Notes under the pieces: model-generated
What the model was told of the DNA's origin: nothing
What the model saw: the letters and a program-made list of their open reading frames with translations, nothing else
Database searches by the model: none
Shown here: positions 32,197-40,902 of the stretch, one piece after another
How the letters are laid out: every line of letters starts with the position of its first letter
Position numbering within the stretch: the first letter of the stretch is position 1
Assembly: GCF_014650675.1 (NCBI RefSeq)
Contig: NZ_BMVK01000021.1
Span: 62,001 to 126,000 of the forward strand
DNA: 64,000 bases
DNA from: Streptomyces anulatus
Lineage (GTDB): Bacteria > Actinomycetota > Actinomycetes > Streptomycetales > Streptomycetaceae
Direction: 5' to 3'
Made by a program: the position numbers and the translations under genes

Positions 32197-33027
32197 ATGC
32201 CCCGTTCCGTCGTCCGCGCCCTGACCGGGGTGCTCGCCCTGACCGCCGCCGCGGCCGTGATGCCCCTCGCCTCGCCCTCCGCGGCGGTCGCGGACAGCAT
32301 CATCGTCGGCGGACAGCCCGCCCCGGTGGCGGACAGCCCCTGGGTCGTGGCGCTGTCGAGCCGGGACCGGTTCGGCGGGGCGCGCTCGGGGCAGTTCTGC
32401 GGCGGCGTCGCCGTGGCGCCCACGAAGATCCTGACGGCCGCCCACTGTCTGAGTGACGAGGCGCTCGGCGGACCGGCGGAGCGGGTGAGGGATCTGCTGG
32501 TCATCGCCGACCGGGAACGGCTGAGCGACTCCGGCGGCCAGGAGATCCCGGTCCGGGGCATCTGGGTGAACCCGGCGTACGACCCCGCCTCCAACGCCGG
32601 CGACCTCGCGGTGCTGACCCTGTCCCGGGCGATGCCGGAGGGCGGCGTCATCCCGACGGCCAAGGGCGGGGACACCGCCTACCGGGCCGGGACCGCGGCG
32701 GCCGTCTACGGGTGGGGCGATACGACGGGGAGCGGCGCGTACGCCTCCGTGCTGCGCTCCGCGCGGGTCCAGGTCCTGCCGGACAGCGACTGCGCGCGGG
32801 CCTACCCGGGCGGCCAGGAGGGTACGTACAAGGCCTCGGCGATGCTCTGTGCGGGCGATCCGGCCGGTGGCAGGGACGCGTGCCAGGGCGACAGCGGCGG
32901 GCCGCTGGTGGCCCGTGGGCGGCTCATCGGCCTGGTGTCCTGGGGCAGCGGCTGCGGGCGCGCGGGCAGCCCCGGGGTGTACACACGGGTCTCCGCCGCC
33001 CTGGAATGGGCCGAGGGCCGCATCTGA
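32197..33027 (+). CDS. Secreted trypsin-like serine protease (S1 family)
   Basis: 276 residues from ATG 32197 with AGGAG at the right distance. A Sec signal peptide covers about residues 1-32 (Arg at 3 and 7, then LTGVLALTAAAAVMPLA, cleavage near SAAVA-DS). The mature protease begins IIVGGQPA. The triad is His in TAAHC (near 82), Asp in NAGDLAVL (near 135) and Ser in CQGDSGGPLV (near 232); the aspartate-type S1 pocket is probably set by DACQGDSGG, giving trypsin-like cleavage after Lys or Arg. Four to six cysteines can form the usual disulfides. Only three residues precede IVGG, so activation may need little processing. Confidence 0.93.
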   Translation: MPRSVVRALTGVLALTAAAAVMPLASPSAAVADSIIVGGQPAPVADSPWVVALSSRDRFGGARSGQFCGGVAVAPTKILTAAHCLSDEALGGPAERVRDLLVIADRERLSDSGGQEIPVRGIWVNPAYDPASNAGDLAVLTLSRAMPEGGVIPTAKGGDTAYRAGTAAAVYGWGDTTGSGAYASVLRSARVQVLPDSDCARAYPGGQEGTYKASAMLCAGDPAGGRDACQGDSGGPLVARGRLIGLVSWGSGCGRAGSPGVYTRVSAALEWAEGRI

Positions 33028-33100
33028 CCCGCGGCGGGGCCGCGTGCGGGCGGTGATCCCCGCAGGGGGGTGTCCGTGCGCGGTCCTCGCGGACGAGAAC

Positions 33101-33130
33101 GGGCGGCTCCCCCCGGTGGGGGAGCCGCCC
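33101..33130. terminator. Bidirectional terminator
   Basis: Perfect 13-bp arms GGGCGGCTCCCCC and complement with a four-base loop, between the convergent protease gene and the small zinc protein gene. Confidence 0.92.
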
Positions 33131-33177
33131 GTCGGCCGGTCATGGACCGGCCCCTGGCTCGTCGTGGATGCGAGGTA

Positions 33178-33411
33178 TCAGTGTTGTTCCTCGTCGGCGG
33201 CAGCCGCCTGCACGGCGGTGAGCCGATCCGTCTCATCCTGTATTTCCGCGGCGATCTTCTTGAGTTCCGGCTCGAACTTGCGCCCGTGGTGGGCACAGAA
33301 GAGCAGTTCACCGCCACTGATCAGGACGACGCGCAGATATGCCTGGGCGCCGCAACGGTCACAGCGGTCTGCTGCGGTCAGCGGGCTCGCGGGGGTCAGA
33401 ACAGTAGTCAC
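33178..33411 (-). CDS. Small zinc-ribbon-like protein (DUF7455 type)
   Basis: 77 residues from ATG 33411; GAGAAGAGGCGACGT precedes it. The pattern is CDRCGAQAYLRVVLISGGELLFCAHHGRKFEPEL, two CxxC/CxHH metal-ligand groups in a short ribbon, followed by an acidic helix ending in DEEQH. The family is widespread in actinobacteria next to hrdB and parE; its role is unknown. It could bind RNA or protein. Divergent from parE. Confidence 0.88.
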   Translation of the reverse strand: MTTVLTPASPLTAADRCDRCGAQAYLRVVLISGGELLFCAHHGRKFEPELKKIAAEIQDETDRLTAVQAAAADEEQH

Positions 33412-33857
33412 GTCGCCTCTTCTCTAGCTCGACGAGCTGTCGTACCAGGGTCAACATCCAACCAGGCCGAAAACGTTCCCGCTCGTGGCTTTTCTTCGAA
33501 ACTTCTTCTCGGTGTGGCTGTCTGTTGCCGGTTGGCGGCGAATGTGCCGTATGCGGAGCGCTACGGTTTCGCATTGCTTGTCTAGGGGTGGGTCCCGCCG
33601 GCCGGCTTGCCGGTTTGTTCATGAGGACGTGCCCGGAGCCTAAATGGTTCATGCGTCGAAGGGAACGTGATGTGCACGTCACTCCAACGAATGATCGAAC
33701 ACTCATGCGAGCCTGGAGGAAGCTCGACTAGCATGAGGATTCCCCGAGGGTGGCGTTACAACCGCTCTACCAGGCCTCTGTAGGCTCTCAGCGGCAACCG
33801 AAGCCCAGCCCGATACCCACGGGGGCCCCAGATGAAATTCAGCGAGGAGCGAACCGC
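33412..33857. other. Divergent intergenic region before parE
   Basis: 446 bases without a convincing gene. It holds a near-perfect palindrome GTGATGTGCACGTCAC (33667-33682, one mismatched pair) and TAGCAT (33729-33734), a possible -10 for parE with a poor -35. The parE frame is open from 33750, but the part before 33858 lacks homology. Confidence 0.5.
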
Positions 33858-35984
33858 GTGACCGCCGAAACGTCCGTGCCGTCCACCGCGATGCTGACCG
33901 GAGCAGGCGGCGACCGGGACAGCTCCAACTACACCGCGCGGCACCTTCTCGTCCTCGAAGGGCTGGAGGCGGTCCGCAAGCGCCCCGGCATGTACATCGG
34001 GTCCACCGACAGCCGTGGCCTGATGCACTGCCTCTGGGAGATCATCGACAACTCCGTCGACGAAGCCCTCGGCGGCTACTGCGACCAGATCGAGGTCATC
34101 CTCCACGACGACGCCTCCGTCGAGGTCCGCGACAACGGCCGTGGCATCCCGGTCGACGTCGAGCCCAAGACGGGCCTCTCCGGCATCGAGGTCGTCATGA
34201 CCAAGCTGCACGCCGGAGGCAAGTTCGGCGGCGGCTCCTACGCCGCCTCGGGCGGTCTCCACGGCGTCGGCGCCTCCGTCGTCAACGCTCTCTCCGCCCG
34301 CCTGGACGTCGAGGTCGACCGCAACAGCGCGACCCACTCCATCAGCTTCCGGCGCGGCGTCCCCGGCATGTTCACCGAGCAGGGGCCGGACAGCCCGTTC
34401 GACCCGGCCAACGGCCTGCGCAAGGGCAAGCGCGTCCCCAAGACCCGTACCGGTACCCGGGTGCGGTACTGGGCGGACCGCCAGATCTTCCTCAAGGACG
34501 CCAAGCTCAACCTGGACACGCTCTACCAGCGCGCCCGCCAGACGGCCTTCCTCGTCCCCGGCCTCACGATCATCGTCCGCGACGAGCGGGGGCTGGACGG
34601 CGAGGGCAAGACGGAAGAGACGTTCCGCTTCGACGGCGGCATCAGCGAGTTCTGCGAGTACCTGGCCCAGGACAAGGCCGTCTGCGACGTCCAGCGCCTC
34701 AGCGGCACCGGCACCTTCAAGGAGACCGTGCCCGTCCTCGACGACCGCGGCCACATGACCGCCACCGAGGTCACCCGTGAGCTGGCCGTCGACATCGCGC
34801 TGCGCTGGGGCACCGGCTACGACACGACCGTACGGTCGTTCGTGAACATCATCGCCACCCCCAAGGGCGGCACCCACGTCAGCGGGTTCGAGCGCTCCCT
34901 GACCAAGACCGTGAACGAGGCGCTGCGCTCCGCCAAGATGCTGAGGGTCGCCGAGGACGACGTCGTCAAGGACGACGCCCTCGAAGGGCTCACCGCCGTC
35001 GTCACCGTACGGCTCGCCGAGCCGCAGTTCGAGGGGCAGACCAAGGAGGTGCTCGGCACCTCCGCGGCCAACCGGATCGTGGCAGGCGTCGTCGCCAAGG
35101 AGCTCAAGGCCTTCCTGACCTCGACGAAGCGGGACGCCAAGGCCCAGGCCAGGTCGGTGCTGGAGAAGGCCGTGGCCGCCGCCCGCACCCGGATCGCCGC
35201 CCGGCAGCACAAGGACGCCCAGCGCCGCAAGACCGCACTGGAGTCCTCCTCGCTGCCCGCCAAGCTCGCCGACTGCCGCAGCGACGACGTCGAGCGCAGC
35301 GAGCTGTTCATCGTCGAGGGGGACTCGGCGCTCGGCACGGCCAAGCTGGCCCGGAACAGCGAGTTCCAGGCGCTGCTGCCGATCCGCGGAAAGATCCTCA
35401 ACGTACAGAAGTCGTCCGTATCGGACATGCTGAAGAACGCCGAGTGCGGCGCGATCATCCAGGTCATAGGAGCCGGGTCCGGACGCACCTTCGACATCGA
35501 CGCCGCGCGCTACGGGAAGATCGTCCTGCTGGTGGACGCCGACGTCGACGGCGCCCACATCCGCTGCCTGCTGCTGACGCTCTTCCAGCGCTACATGCGC
35601 CCGATGGTCGAGGCGGGGCGGGTCTTCGCCGCGGTGCCGCCGCTGCACCGGATCGAGCTGGTCCAGCCCAAGAAGGGCCAGGACAAGTACGTCTACACCT
35701 ACTCCGACAACGAACTGCGCCAGACCCTCCTGGAGTTCCAGCGCAAGAACGTCCGGATCAAGGAATCGATCCAGCGCTACAAGGGCCTGGGCGAGATGGA
35801 CGCCGATCAGCTGGCGGAGACGACGATGGACCCGCGCCACCGCACGCTGCGACGGATCAACATCGGCGACCTGGAATCCTCCGAGCAGGTCTTCGACCTG
35901 CTGATGGGCAACGAGGTCGCGCCCCGCAAGGAGTTCATCACCAGCTCCGCGGCCACCCTGGACCGCTCGCGCATCGACGCCTGA
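33858..35984 (+). CDS. parE: DNA topoisomerase IV subunit B (ParE)
   Basis: 708 residues from GTG 33858, with GAGGAG eight bases upstream. The GHKL ATPase has EIIDNSVDEALGGYCD, VRDNGRGIPVD and GGLHGVGASVVNALS; the TOPRIM domain has LFIVEGDSALGTAKLARN and LLVDADVDGAHIRCLLLT. The ending QRYKGLGEMDADQLAETTMDP is also typical. The ParE length and the partner parC at 45757-48213 argue for topoisomerase IV and against gyrase. It decatenates daughter chromosomes. Unlike in many bacteria, parE and parC are about 10 kb apart and on opposite strands. Confidence 0.96.
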   Translation: MTAETSVPSTAMLTGAGGDRDSSNYTARHLLVLEGLEAVRKRPGMYIGSTDSRGLMHCLWEIIDNSVDEALGGYCDQIEVILHDDASVEVRDNGRGIPVDVEPKTGLSGIEVVMTKLHAGGKFGGGSYAASGGLHGVGASVVNALSARLDVEVDRNSATHSISFRRGVPGMFTEQGPDSPFDPANGLRKGKRVPKTRTGTRVRYWADRQIFLKDAKLNLDTLYQRARQTAFLVPGLTIIVRDERGLDGEGKTEETFRFDGGISEFCEYLAQDKAVCDVQRLSGTGTFKETVPVLDDRGHMTATEVTRELAVDIALRWGTGYDTTVRSFVNIIATPKGGTHVSGFERSLTKTVNEALRSAKMLRVAEDDVVKDDALEGLTAVVTVRLAEPQFEGQTKEVLGTSAANRIVAGVVAKELKAFLTSTKRDAKAQARSVLEKAVAAARTRIAARQHKDAQRRKTALESSSLPAKLADCRSDDVERSELFIVEGDSALGTAKLARNSEFQALLPIRGKILNVQKSSVSDMLKNAECGAIIQVIGAGSGRTFDIDAARYGKIVLLVDADVDGAHIRCLLLTLFQRYMRPMVEAGRVFAAVPPLHRIELVQPKKGQDKYVYTYSDNELRQTLLEFQRKNVRIKESIQRYKGLGEMDADQLAETTMDPRHRTLRRINIGDLESSEQVFDLLMGNEVAPRKEFITSSAATLDRSRIDA

Positions 35985-36012
35985 CCCCGCGCCCTGATCC
36001 CGGGCATCCGCC

Positions 36013-36045
36013 GGCCCCCGCTCCCGTACCTCCGGAGCGGGGGCC
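36013..36045 (+). terminator. parE terminator
   Basis: Perfect 12-bp arms GGCCCCCGCTCC and complement with a nine-base loop, 28 bases after the stop codon. Confidence 0.9.
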
Positions 36046-36228
36046 GCGTACGTGTCCGGGCGGATTTCAGGTGGTCCGGTGATCCGGAACTCCGGGGTTC
36101 GCGCAGCCGTCCGGGACTTCTGTCACCTGAAGGGGTGAAGTCGGGCGAATGACGCGCCCGGGATCTTCCCGAACCGCCCATGGTTGGCCATGCGGCCGAA
36201 AAGGTCCGTGGATCAGGGGAGTTGTGCG

Positions 36229-36705
36229 GTGGAGAAGGAAGCAGGGCCGGAGGCCGCGGGAGTGCGGCTCGACGACCCGTGGGACGACGTGCCGGTCTCC
36301 GACCGGTGCGACAGGGACGGGACGGGAGGCGTCGCGCACCTCGACGCGCCCGCTGCGGCGGGGCCGGACCCCGAGCCCCGAGCGGCCGACATCTACCTGG
36401 AGGTGCACCGCAGCGAGGCCTTCCGCGAGGTGCGCCGACGCTACCGCCGCTTCGTGGCGCCCGCCGCCCTCGCCTTCCTCCTCTGGTATCTCGCCTATGT
36501 CGTCGCCGCGACCACCGCGCCCGGGCTGATGGCCCGCCCGGTCGCCGGAGCGGTCAACGTCGCGATGGTGGCGGGTCTCGGCCAGTTCCTCACCACCTTC
36601 CTTCTGACCTGGGCGTACGCACGGCACGCGCGGCTGCGCAGGGACCGGGCCGCGCTCGATCTGCGCTGGGACACCCAGGAGATGACGAGAGGGCTCGGAC
36701 GTTGA
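36229..36705 (+). CDS. DUF485 membrane protein, symporter partner
   Basis: 158 residues from GTG 36229, with AGGGGAG seven bases upstream; the frame is open from 36184 but the extra residues are not needed. After about 65 hydrophilic, acidic residues comes the DUF485 core: RRRYRRFVAPAALAFLLWYLAYVVAA (helix 1), then VNVAMVAGLGQFLTTFLLTWAYARHA (helix 2). DUF485 proteins are encoded just upstream of actP-type acetate/cation symporters (YjcH-ActP in E. coli). Here the stop overlaps the symporter start (TTGA), so the two are coupled and probably assemble together in the membrane. Confidence 0.9.
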   Translation: MEKEAGPEAAGVRLDDPWDDVPVSDRCDRDGTGGVAHLDAPAAAGPDPEPRAADIYLEVHRSEAFREVRRRYRRFVAPAALAFLLWYLAYVVAATTAPGLMARPVAGAVNVAMVAGLGQFLTTFLLTWAYARHARLRRDRAALDLRWDTQEMTRGLGR

Positions 36706-38294
36706 GAGGCGATCACCAGACACTCGCCCTGCTGCTGTTCAGCGCGTTCATCGCGGTGACGCTCTTCATCACCACCTGGTTCGGCCGCAACCGGCAGGGC
36801 TCCGCCGAGGAGTTCTACGCCGGCGGGCGCCTGTTCTCGCCCATGGAGAACGGATTCGCCATCGCCGGCGACTACATGTCGGCGGCCTCCTTCCTCGGGA
36901 TCTCCGGGCTGATCGCCCTCTTCGGCTACGACGGCATGCTCTACTCGGTCGGCTTCCTCGTCGCCTGGCTGGTCGTCCTGCTCTTCGTCGCCGAACTCGT
37001 CCGCAACTGCGGCCGGTTCACCCTGGCCGACGTGGTCGCGGCACGGATGGCCGAGCGCCCGGTGCGTACCGCCGTCGGAACCTCGTCCGTCACCGTCTCC
37101 GTGCTCTATCTGGTCGCCCAGATGGTCGGCGCGGGCAGCCTCGTTGCCCTGCTGCTCGGCGGCACGAGCGACGCCGCCCGCTCCTGGACGGTGGTCGGGG
37201 TCGGCGCGCTCATGGTGATCTACGTGTCGTTCGGCGGCATGCGCGCCACCACCTGGATCCAGATCGTCAAGGCCGTCCTGCTGATGGCCGGGGCCGTCGC
37301 GCTCACGGTGCTCGTCCTGGTCCACTTCCACGGGAACATCAACAACCTGCTCAACACCGCGGCCGAACGCAGCGGCCACGGCAAGGACTTCCTCGCGCCC
37401 GGCCTCCGCTACGGCGGGGACCTCACCTCGCGCCTCGACTTCATCAGCCTGGGCGTCGCCCTCGTCCTCGGCACGGCGGGGCTGCCGCACATCCTGTCGC
37501 GCTTCTACACCGTGCCCACCGCCCGCGCCGCGCGCCGCTCCGTCGTCTGGTCCATCGGCCTGATCGGCAGCTTCTACCTGATGACGATCGTGCTCGGGTT
37601 CGGCGCCGCCGCCCTCGTCGGCTCCGCCGAGGTCCGCGCATCGAACGCGGCGGGCAACACCGCGATCCCGCTGCTGGCGCTCCACCTCGGCGGCGGCGAG
37701 GGGTCCACCGGCGGAACGATTCTCTTCGCTGTGGTCGCCGCCATCGCCTTCGCCACCATCCTGGCCGTCGTCGCGGGCATCACGCTCGCCTCGTCCGCGT
37801 CCGTCGCCCACGACCTCTACGCCTCGCTCCGTCGCCCCGGGCGCAAGAAGTACGGCGAGGTCGCCGTGGCGCGTATCGCCGCCGCGGGCATCGGCGCGGT
37901 CGCGATCGGCCTCGGACTGCTCGCCCAGGACCTCAACGTCGCCTTCCTGGTGGGTTTGGCCTTCGCCGTCGCCGCCTCGGCGAACCTCCCGGCCCTGCTC
38001 TACTCCCTGTTCTGGCGCGGCTTCACCACCCGGGGCGCGGTCTGGGCGGTGTACGGCGGCCTGGTCCCGGCGGTCGTCCTGGTGCTGGTCTCGCCCGTCG
38101 TCTCGGGCAGCCCGACGTCCCTGTTCCCGGGTGTCGACTTCCAGCTCTTCCCCCTGGAGAACCCGGGCCTGGTCTCCATCCCGCTCGGCTTCCTGGCCGG
38201 CTGGATCGGTACGGTCACCTCGCCCGAGCAGCCCGACGAGGCCAAGCACGCCGAGGCCGAGGTCCGGGCGCTGACGGGGGCCGGGGCGGCGTAG
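36702..38294 (+). CDS. Sodium/solute symporter family transporter, ActP-like
   Basis: 530 residues from TTG 36702, sharing four bases with the DUF485 stop; GAGAGGG lies eight bases before. About thirteen transmembrane helices. SSS-family marks: FYAGGRLFSPMENGFAIAGDYMSAASFLGISGLIALFGYDG near the start, the sodium site region VSVLYLVAQMVGAGSLVALLLGG, GTAGLPHILSRFYTVPTARAARRSV, and ILAVVAGITLASSASVAHDLYA. This is the acetate/glycolate/short monocarboxylate branch. The neighbouring CitA/CitB-type sensor pair (38356-40730) suggests that uptake answers to an external carboxylate. Confidence 0.9.
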   Translation: MRGDHQTLALLLFSAFIAVTLFITTWFGRNRQGSAEEFYAGGRLFSPMENGFAIAGDYMSAASFLGISGLIALFGYDGMLYSVGFLVAWLVVLLFVAELVRNCGRFTLADVVAARMAERPVRTAVGTSSVTVSVLYLVAQMVGAGSLVALLLGGTSDAARSWTVVGVGALMVIYVSFGGMRATTWIQIVKAVLLMAGAVALTVLVLVHFHGNINNLLNTAAERSGHGKDFLAPGLRYGGDLTSRLDFISLGVALVLGTAGLPHILSRFYTVPTARAARRSVVWSIGLIGSFYLMTIVLGFGAAALVGSAEVRASNAAGNTAIPLLALHLGGGEGSTGGTILFAVVAAIAFATILAVVAGITLASSASVAHDLYASLRRPGRKKYGEVAVARIAAAGIGAVAIGLGLLAQDLNVAFLVGLAFAVAASANLPALLYSLFWRGFTTRGAVWAVYGGLVPAVVLVLVSPVVSGSPTSLFPGVDFQLFPLENPGLVSIPLGFLAGWIGTVTSPEQPDEAKHAEAEVRALTGAGAA

Positions 38295-38355
38295 AGCGGG
38301 CTCCCGGGAGGGGCCTGTGCGTCCAGGCGCAACGCCGTACGCGCCCGTGGGCGGC

Positions 38356-39030
38356 TCAGCCGGCCGCCCAGGCGTACCGGTGTTCCGGGCGGCCCGTCTC
38401 CCCGTAGCGCAGCGTCAGCCGGACCTTGCCGGTGCGTTCCAGCAGCTTCAGATAGCGCTGGGCCGTCTGGCGGCTCATCCCCGCGCTGTCCGCGATCTCC
38501 TGGGCGGAGAGCGGGCCGTCGGCGCCGCGCAGGGCCCCTCGTACGAGCTCGGCGGTGGTGGGGGAGTGGCCCTTGGGGAGAGCCGGTTCGTCCGCCGCCC
38601 ACAGTGCGCCGAAGAGCCGGTCCACCTGCGCCTGCTCGGCCTCCCCGCCCCCGTCGAGAGCCTGCCGCAGGGCCGCGTACGCCTCCAGCTTCGAGCGCAG
38701 CCCCGCGTACGTGAACGGCTTCACCAGGTACTGGAGCGCGCCGTGCCGCATCGCGTCCTGCACGGTCGCGACGTCCCGGGCGGCCGTCACCATGATCACG
38801 TCGACCTGACGGCCGAGGCGGCGCAGTTCCCGTACGACGGCGAGGCCGTTGCGGTCGGGCAGGTAGTGGTCCAGCAGGATCAGGTCCACCGGGACCTTCT
38901 CGACCGTCTCCAGCGCCGCGGCGGCCGAGTGGGCCTGCGCGGCCACCCGGAAGCCGGGGACCTTGGCGACGTACGCCGCGTTGATCTGCGCCACCCGGAC
39001 GTCGTCGTCCACGATCAGGACCTGGATCAC
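38356..39030 (-). CDS. CitB/DcuR-type response regulator
   Basis: 224 residues from GTG 39030, overlapping the kinase stop by four bases (GTGA). The receiver domain starts IQVLIVDDDVRVAQINAAYV; the phospho-acceptor is the Asp in LILLDHYLPD (residue 54), with MVTAA and VKPFTYAGL for switch Thr and Lys. The C-terminal DNA-binding part is the helix-turn-helix LSAQEIADSAGMSRQTAQRYLKLLERTGKVRL, of the DcuR/CitB form. Downstream 62 bases lie before the convergent symporter. Likely targets are carboxylate uptake and the citrate-synthase-like genes nearby, though no operator is known. Confidence 0.94.
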   Translation of the reverse strand: MIQVLIVDDDVRVAQINAAYVAKVPGFRVAAQAHSAAAALETVEKVPVDLILLDHYLPDRNGLAVVRELRRLGRQVDVIMVTAARDVATVQDAMRHGALQYLVKPFTYAGLRSKLEAYAALRQALDGGGEAEQAQVDRLFGALWAADEPALPKGHSPTTAELVRGALRGADGPLSAQEIADSAGMSRQTAQRYLKLLERTGKVRLTLRYGETGRPEHRYAWAAG

Positions 39031-40730
39031 GGCTGTTCTCCCGTCGTGGCCGGATGCGTGGAGGGCGGCGGACCGCCGGGGAAGCCGGCGGGCTCGGCAA
39101 AGGGGCGCGGCGCGGGCTCGGTCAGCGCCTCCGGCAGGACGACCGTGAACACCGCGCCGCCTCCGTCCGCCCCGGACACCGTCACACTGCCTCCCTGACG
39201 CTCCGCGAGCCTCCGTACGAGGGCGAGCCCGAGGCCGCGCTTGCCGTGAGCCGGGACGTCCTTGGTGGACCAGCCCTCCGTGAAGATCGACGCGTGCTGC
39301 TCCGGGGGGACGCCGGGGCCGCTGTCGCGCACCTCCAGGATCACCGTACGTCCCTCCGTGCACAGCCCGACCTCGATCCGCGCCCCGTCCGATCCGGCCG
39401 CCGCGTCCGTGGCGTTGTCGACGAGGTTGCCCATGACGGTGACCAGGCCCCGGGGATCGACCACCCGGTCCGGCAGCAGGGTGCCGGGGGCCAGCCGCAG
39501 CGATACGCCGCGCTCGGCGGCGACCGTCGCCTTGCCCACCAGGAGGGCGGCCAGCAGCGGGTCCTGGACCTTCTCGGTGACCTGCTCGGCCGTCGCCCGG
39601 TGCACGCCCACCACCTCGGTGACGAACTCCATCGCGTCCTCGTGCATCTCCAGCTCCAGCAGTCCCAGCAGGGTGTGCAGCCGGTTCGCGTGCTCGTGGT
39701 CCTGGGCGCGCAGGGCGTCGATCAGCCCCGTGGTGGAGTCGAGCTCGCGGCCCAGGTGCTCCAGCTCGGTCCGGTCGCGCAGGGTCACCACGGCCCCGCC
39801 GTCGTCCGTGGGCATGCGGTTGGCCAGCAGCACCCGGCTGCCGCGTACCGCCAGCAGGTCGTCGCCCACCACCCGCCCGGCCAGCACGTCCGCGGTCCTG
39901 CCGTCGCCCAGCACCTCCTCCAGCGTCCGGCCGGCCGCCTCCGGGCCCACGCCCAGCAGCCGTTGCGCCTCGTCGTTCAGCAGCCGGACGCGGCCGGCCC
40001 TGTCCAGGGCGACGACCCCTTCGCGGATGCCGTGCAGCATGGCCTCGCGTTCCGTCAGGAGCGCGGAGATGTCGGAGAACGCCAGGTCATGGGTCTGTCG
40101 CTGCAGACGGCGGGAGATCAGGTACGCGGCGAGCGCCCCGACCGCCAGGGCTCCGCCCGCGTACGCGAGCAGCCCCGGGATCGCCCCGAGGAGGCGGGCG
40201 CGGACGCTGTCGTAGGCGATGCCCACCGACACCGCGCCGACCACGTCGCCGGACGGGCCGAACAACGGCACCTTGCCCCGCGCGGAGCGGCCGAGGGTGC
40301 CGCTGTCGATCTCCATCACCTCGCGGCCGCGCAACGCCTCGCCGGGGTCGGTGGAGACGATCGCGCCGATCCGGTGGGTGTCGGGGTGCGACCAGCGCAC
40401 CCCGCGCTGGTTCATGACGACGACGTACTCCGCTCCGGTCGCCCGCCTGACCCGCTCGGCGGCCGACTGGACGGGGCCCCGGTCCGACGGGTCCGTGCTG
40501 GTCAGGTCCTTCACGATCCCCGGCTGGGCGGCGGTGCTCTGGGCGATGGCGAGGGCGCGGCGCATCGCCTGGTCGTCCAGCTGGTCGCTGAGGGGGGCCA
40601 GGAACAGGCCGGTGACCAGGATCGTCACGCCGGTGATGATGGTCAGCTGCATCAGCAGGACCTGGGAGAAGACCCGCTGGGGCCAGCCGAACCGGCGCGG
40701 TCCCCTGCCGGGGGTCGGTGGGGCGTTCAT
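39027..40730 (-). CDS. CitA/DcuS-type sensor histidine kinase
   Basis: 567 residues from ATG 40730 (MNAPPTPGRGP). Helix 1 at about residues 20-45 (VFSQVLLMQLTIITGVTILVTGLFLA), an extracytoplasmic PAS sensor (about 50-170, with GAEYVVVMNQRGVRWSHPDTHRIG and the GDVVGAVSVGIAYD end typical of citrate or C4-dicarboxylate sensors), helix 2 (LLAYAGGALAVGALAAYLIS), cytoplasmic PAS, the DHp segment DHEHANRLHTLLGLLELEMHEDA, and the ATPase with NLVDNATDAAAG and KRGLGLALVRRLAERQGG. A longer frame to 40904 is unsupported. Divergent from a LacI regulator; translationally coupled to its response regulator. Confidence 0.94.
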   Translation of the reverse strand: MNAPPTPGRGPRRFGWPQRVFSQVLLMQLTIITGVTILVTGLFLAPLSDQLDDQAMRRALAIAQSTAAQPGIVKDLTSTDPSDRGPVQSAAERVRRATGAEYVVVMNQRGVRWSHPDTHRIGAIVSTDPGEALRGREVMEIDSGTLGRSARGKVPLFGPSGDVVGAVSVGIAYDSVRARLLGAIPGLLAYAGGALAVGALAAYLISRRLQRQTHDLAFSDISALLTEREAMLHGIREGVVALDRAGRVRLLNDEAQRLLGVGPEAAGRTLEEVLGDGRTADVLAGRVVGDDLLAVRGSRVLLANRMPTDDGGAVVTLRDRTELEHLGRELDSTTGLIDALRAQDHEHANRLHTLLGLLELEMHEDAMEFVTEVVGVHRATAEQVTEKVQDPLLAALLVGKATVAAERGVSLRLAPGTLLPDRVVDPRGLVTVMGNLVDNATDAAAGSDGARIEVGLCTEGRTVILEVRDSGPGVPPEQHASIFTEGWSTKDVPAHGKRGLGLALVRRLAERQGGSVTVSGADGGGAVFTVVLPEALTEPAPRPFAEPAGFPGGPPPSTHPATTGEQP

Positions 40731-40873
40731 CGTAGAGACGGTAAGCGCCGGGCGGCCGGGGTGGAAATTCTGCCGCGTTCCGGCGTCCGTCCGGGCCTCC
40801 GCCGTACGCACCTCTTGCTTCGCGGCGCTGTGTCTGTGAGCGTTCCGGAGGAGTTCGCCATCAACGCAATCTG

Positions 40874-40900
40874 CTTGCTTTTCTTGCGCTAATCTTGCGC
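40874..40900. promoter_or_regulatory. CTTGC direct repeats at the lacI-type promoter
   Basis: CTTGC at 40874, then CTTGCGC at 40883-40889 and 40894-40900, the last two exactly 11 bases apart. They surround a TAATCT -10 element (40890-40895) that ends seven bases before the ATG. CTTGCAG direct repeats are known for the related MalR/Reg1 regulators of Streptomyces, so autoregulation is likely. Confidence 0.6.
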
Positions 40901-40902
40901 AC

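Noticed and set aside
33412..33857. Possible tRNA or small RNA gene in the parE upstream gap
   Set aside because: No cloverleaf with a TTCGANTCC arm and no terminator hairpin could be found.
36180..38294. Longer start for the SSS symporter
   Set aside because: The first 174 codons are a shadow of the DUF485 gene; symporter homology begins right after TTG 36702.
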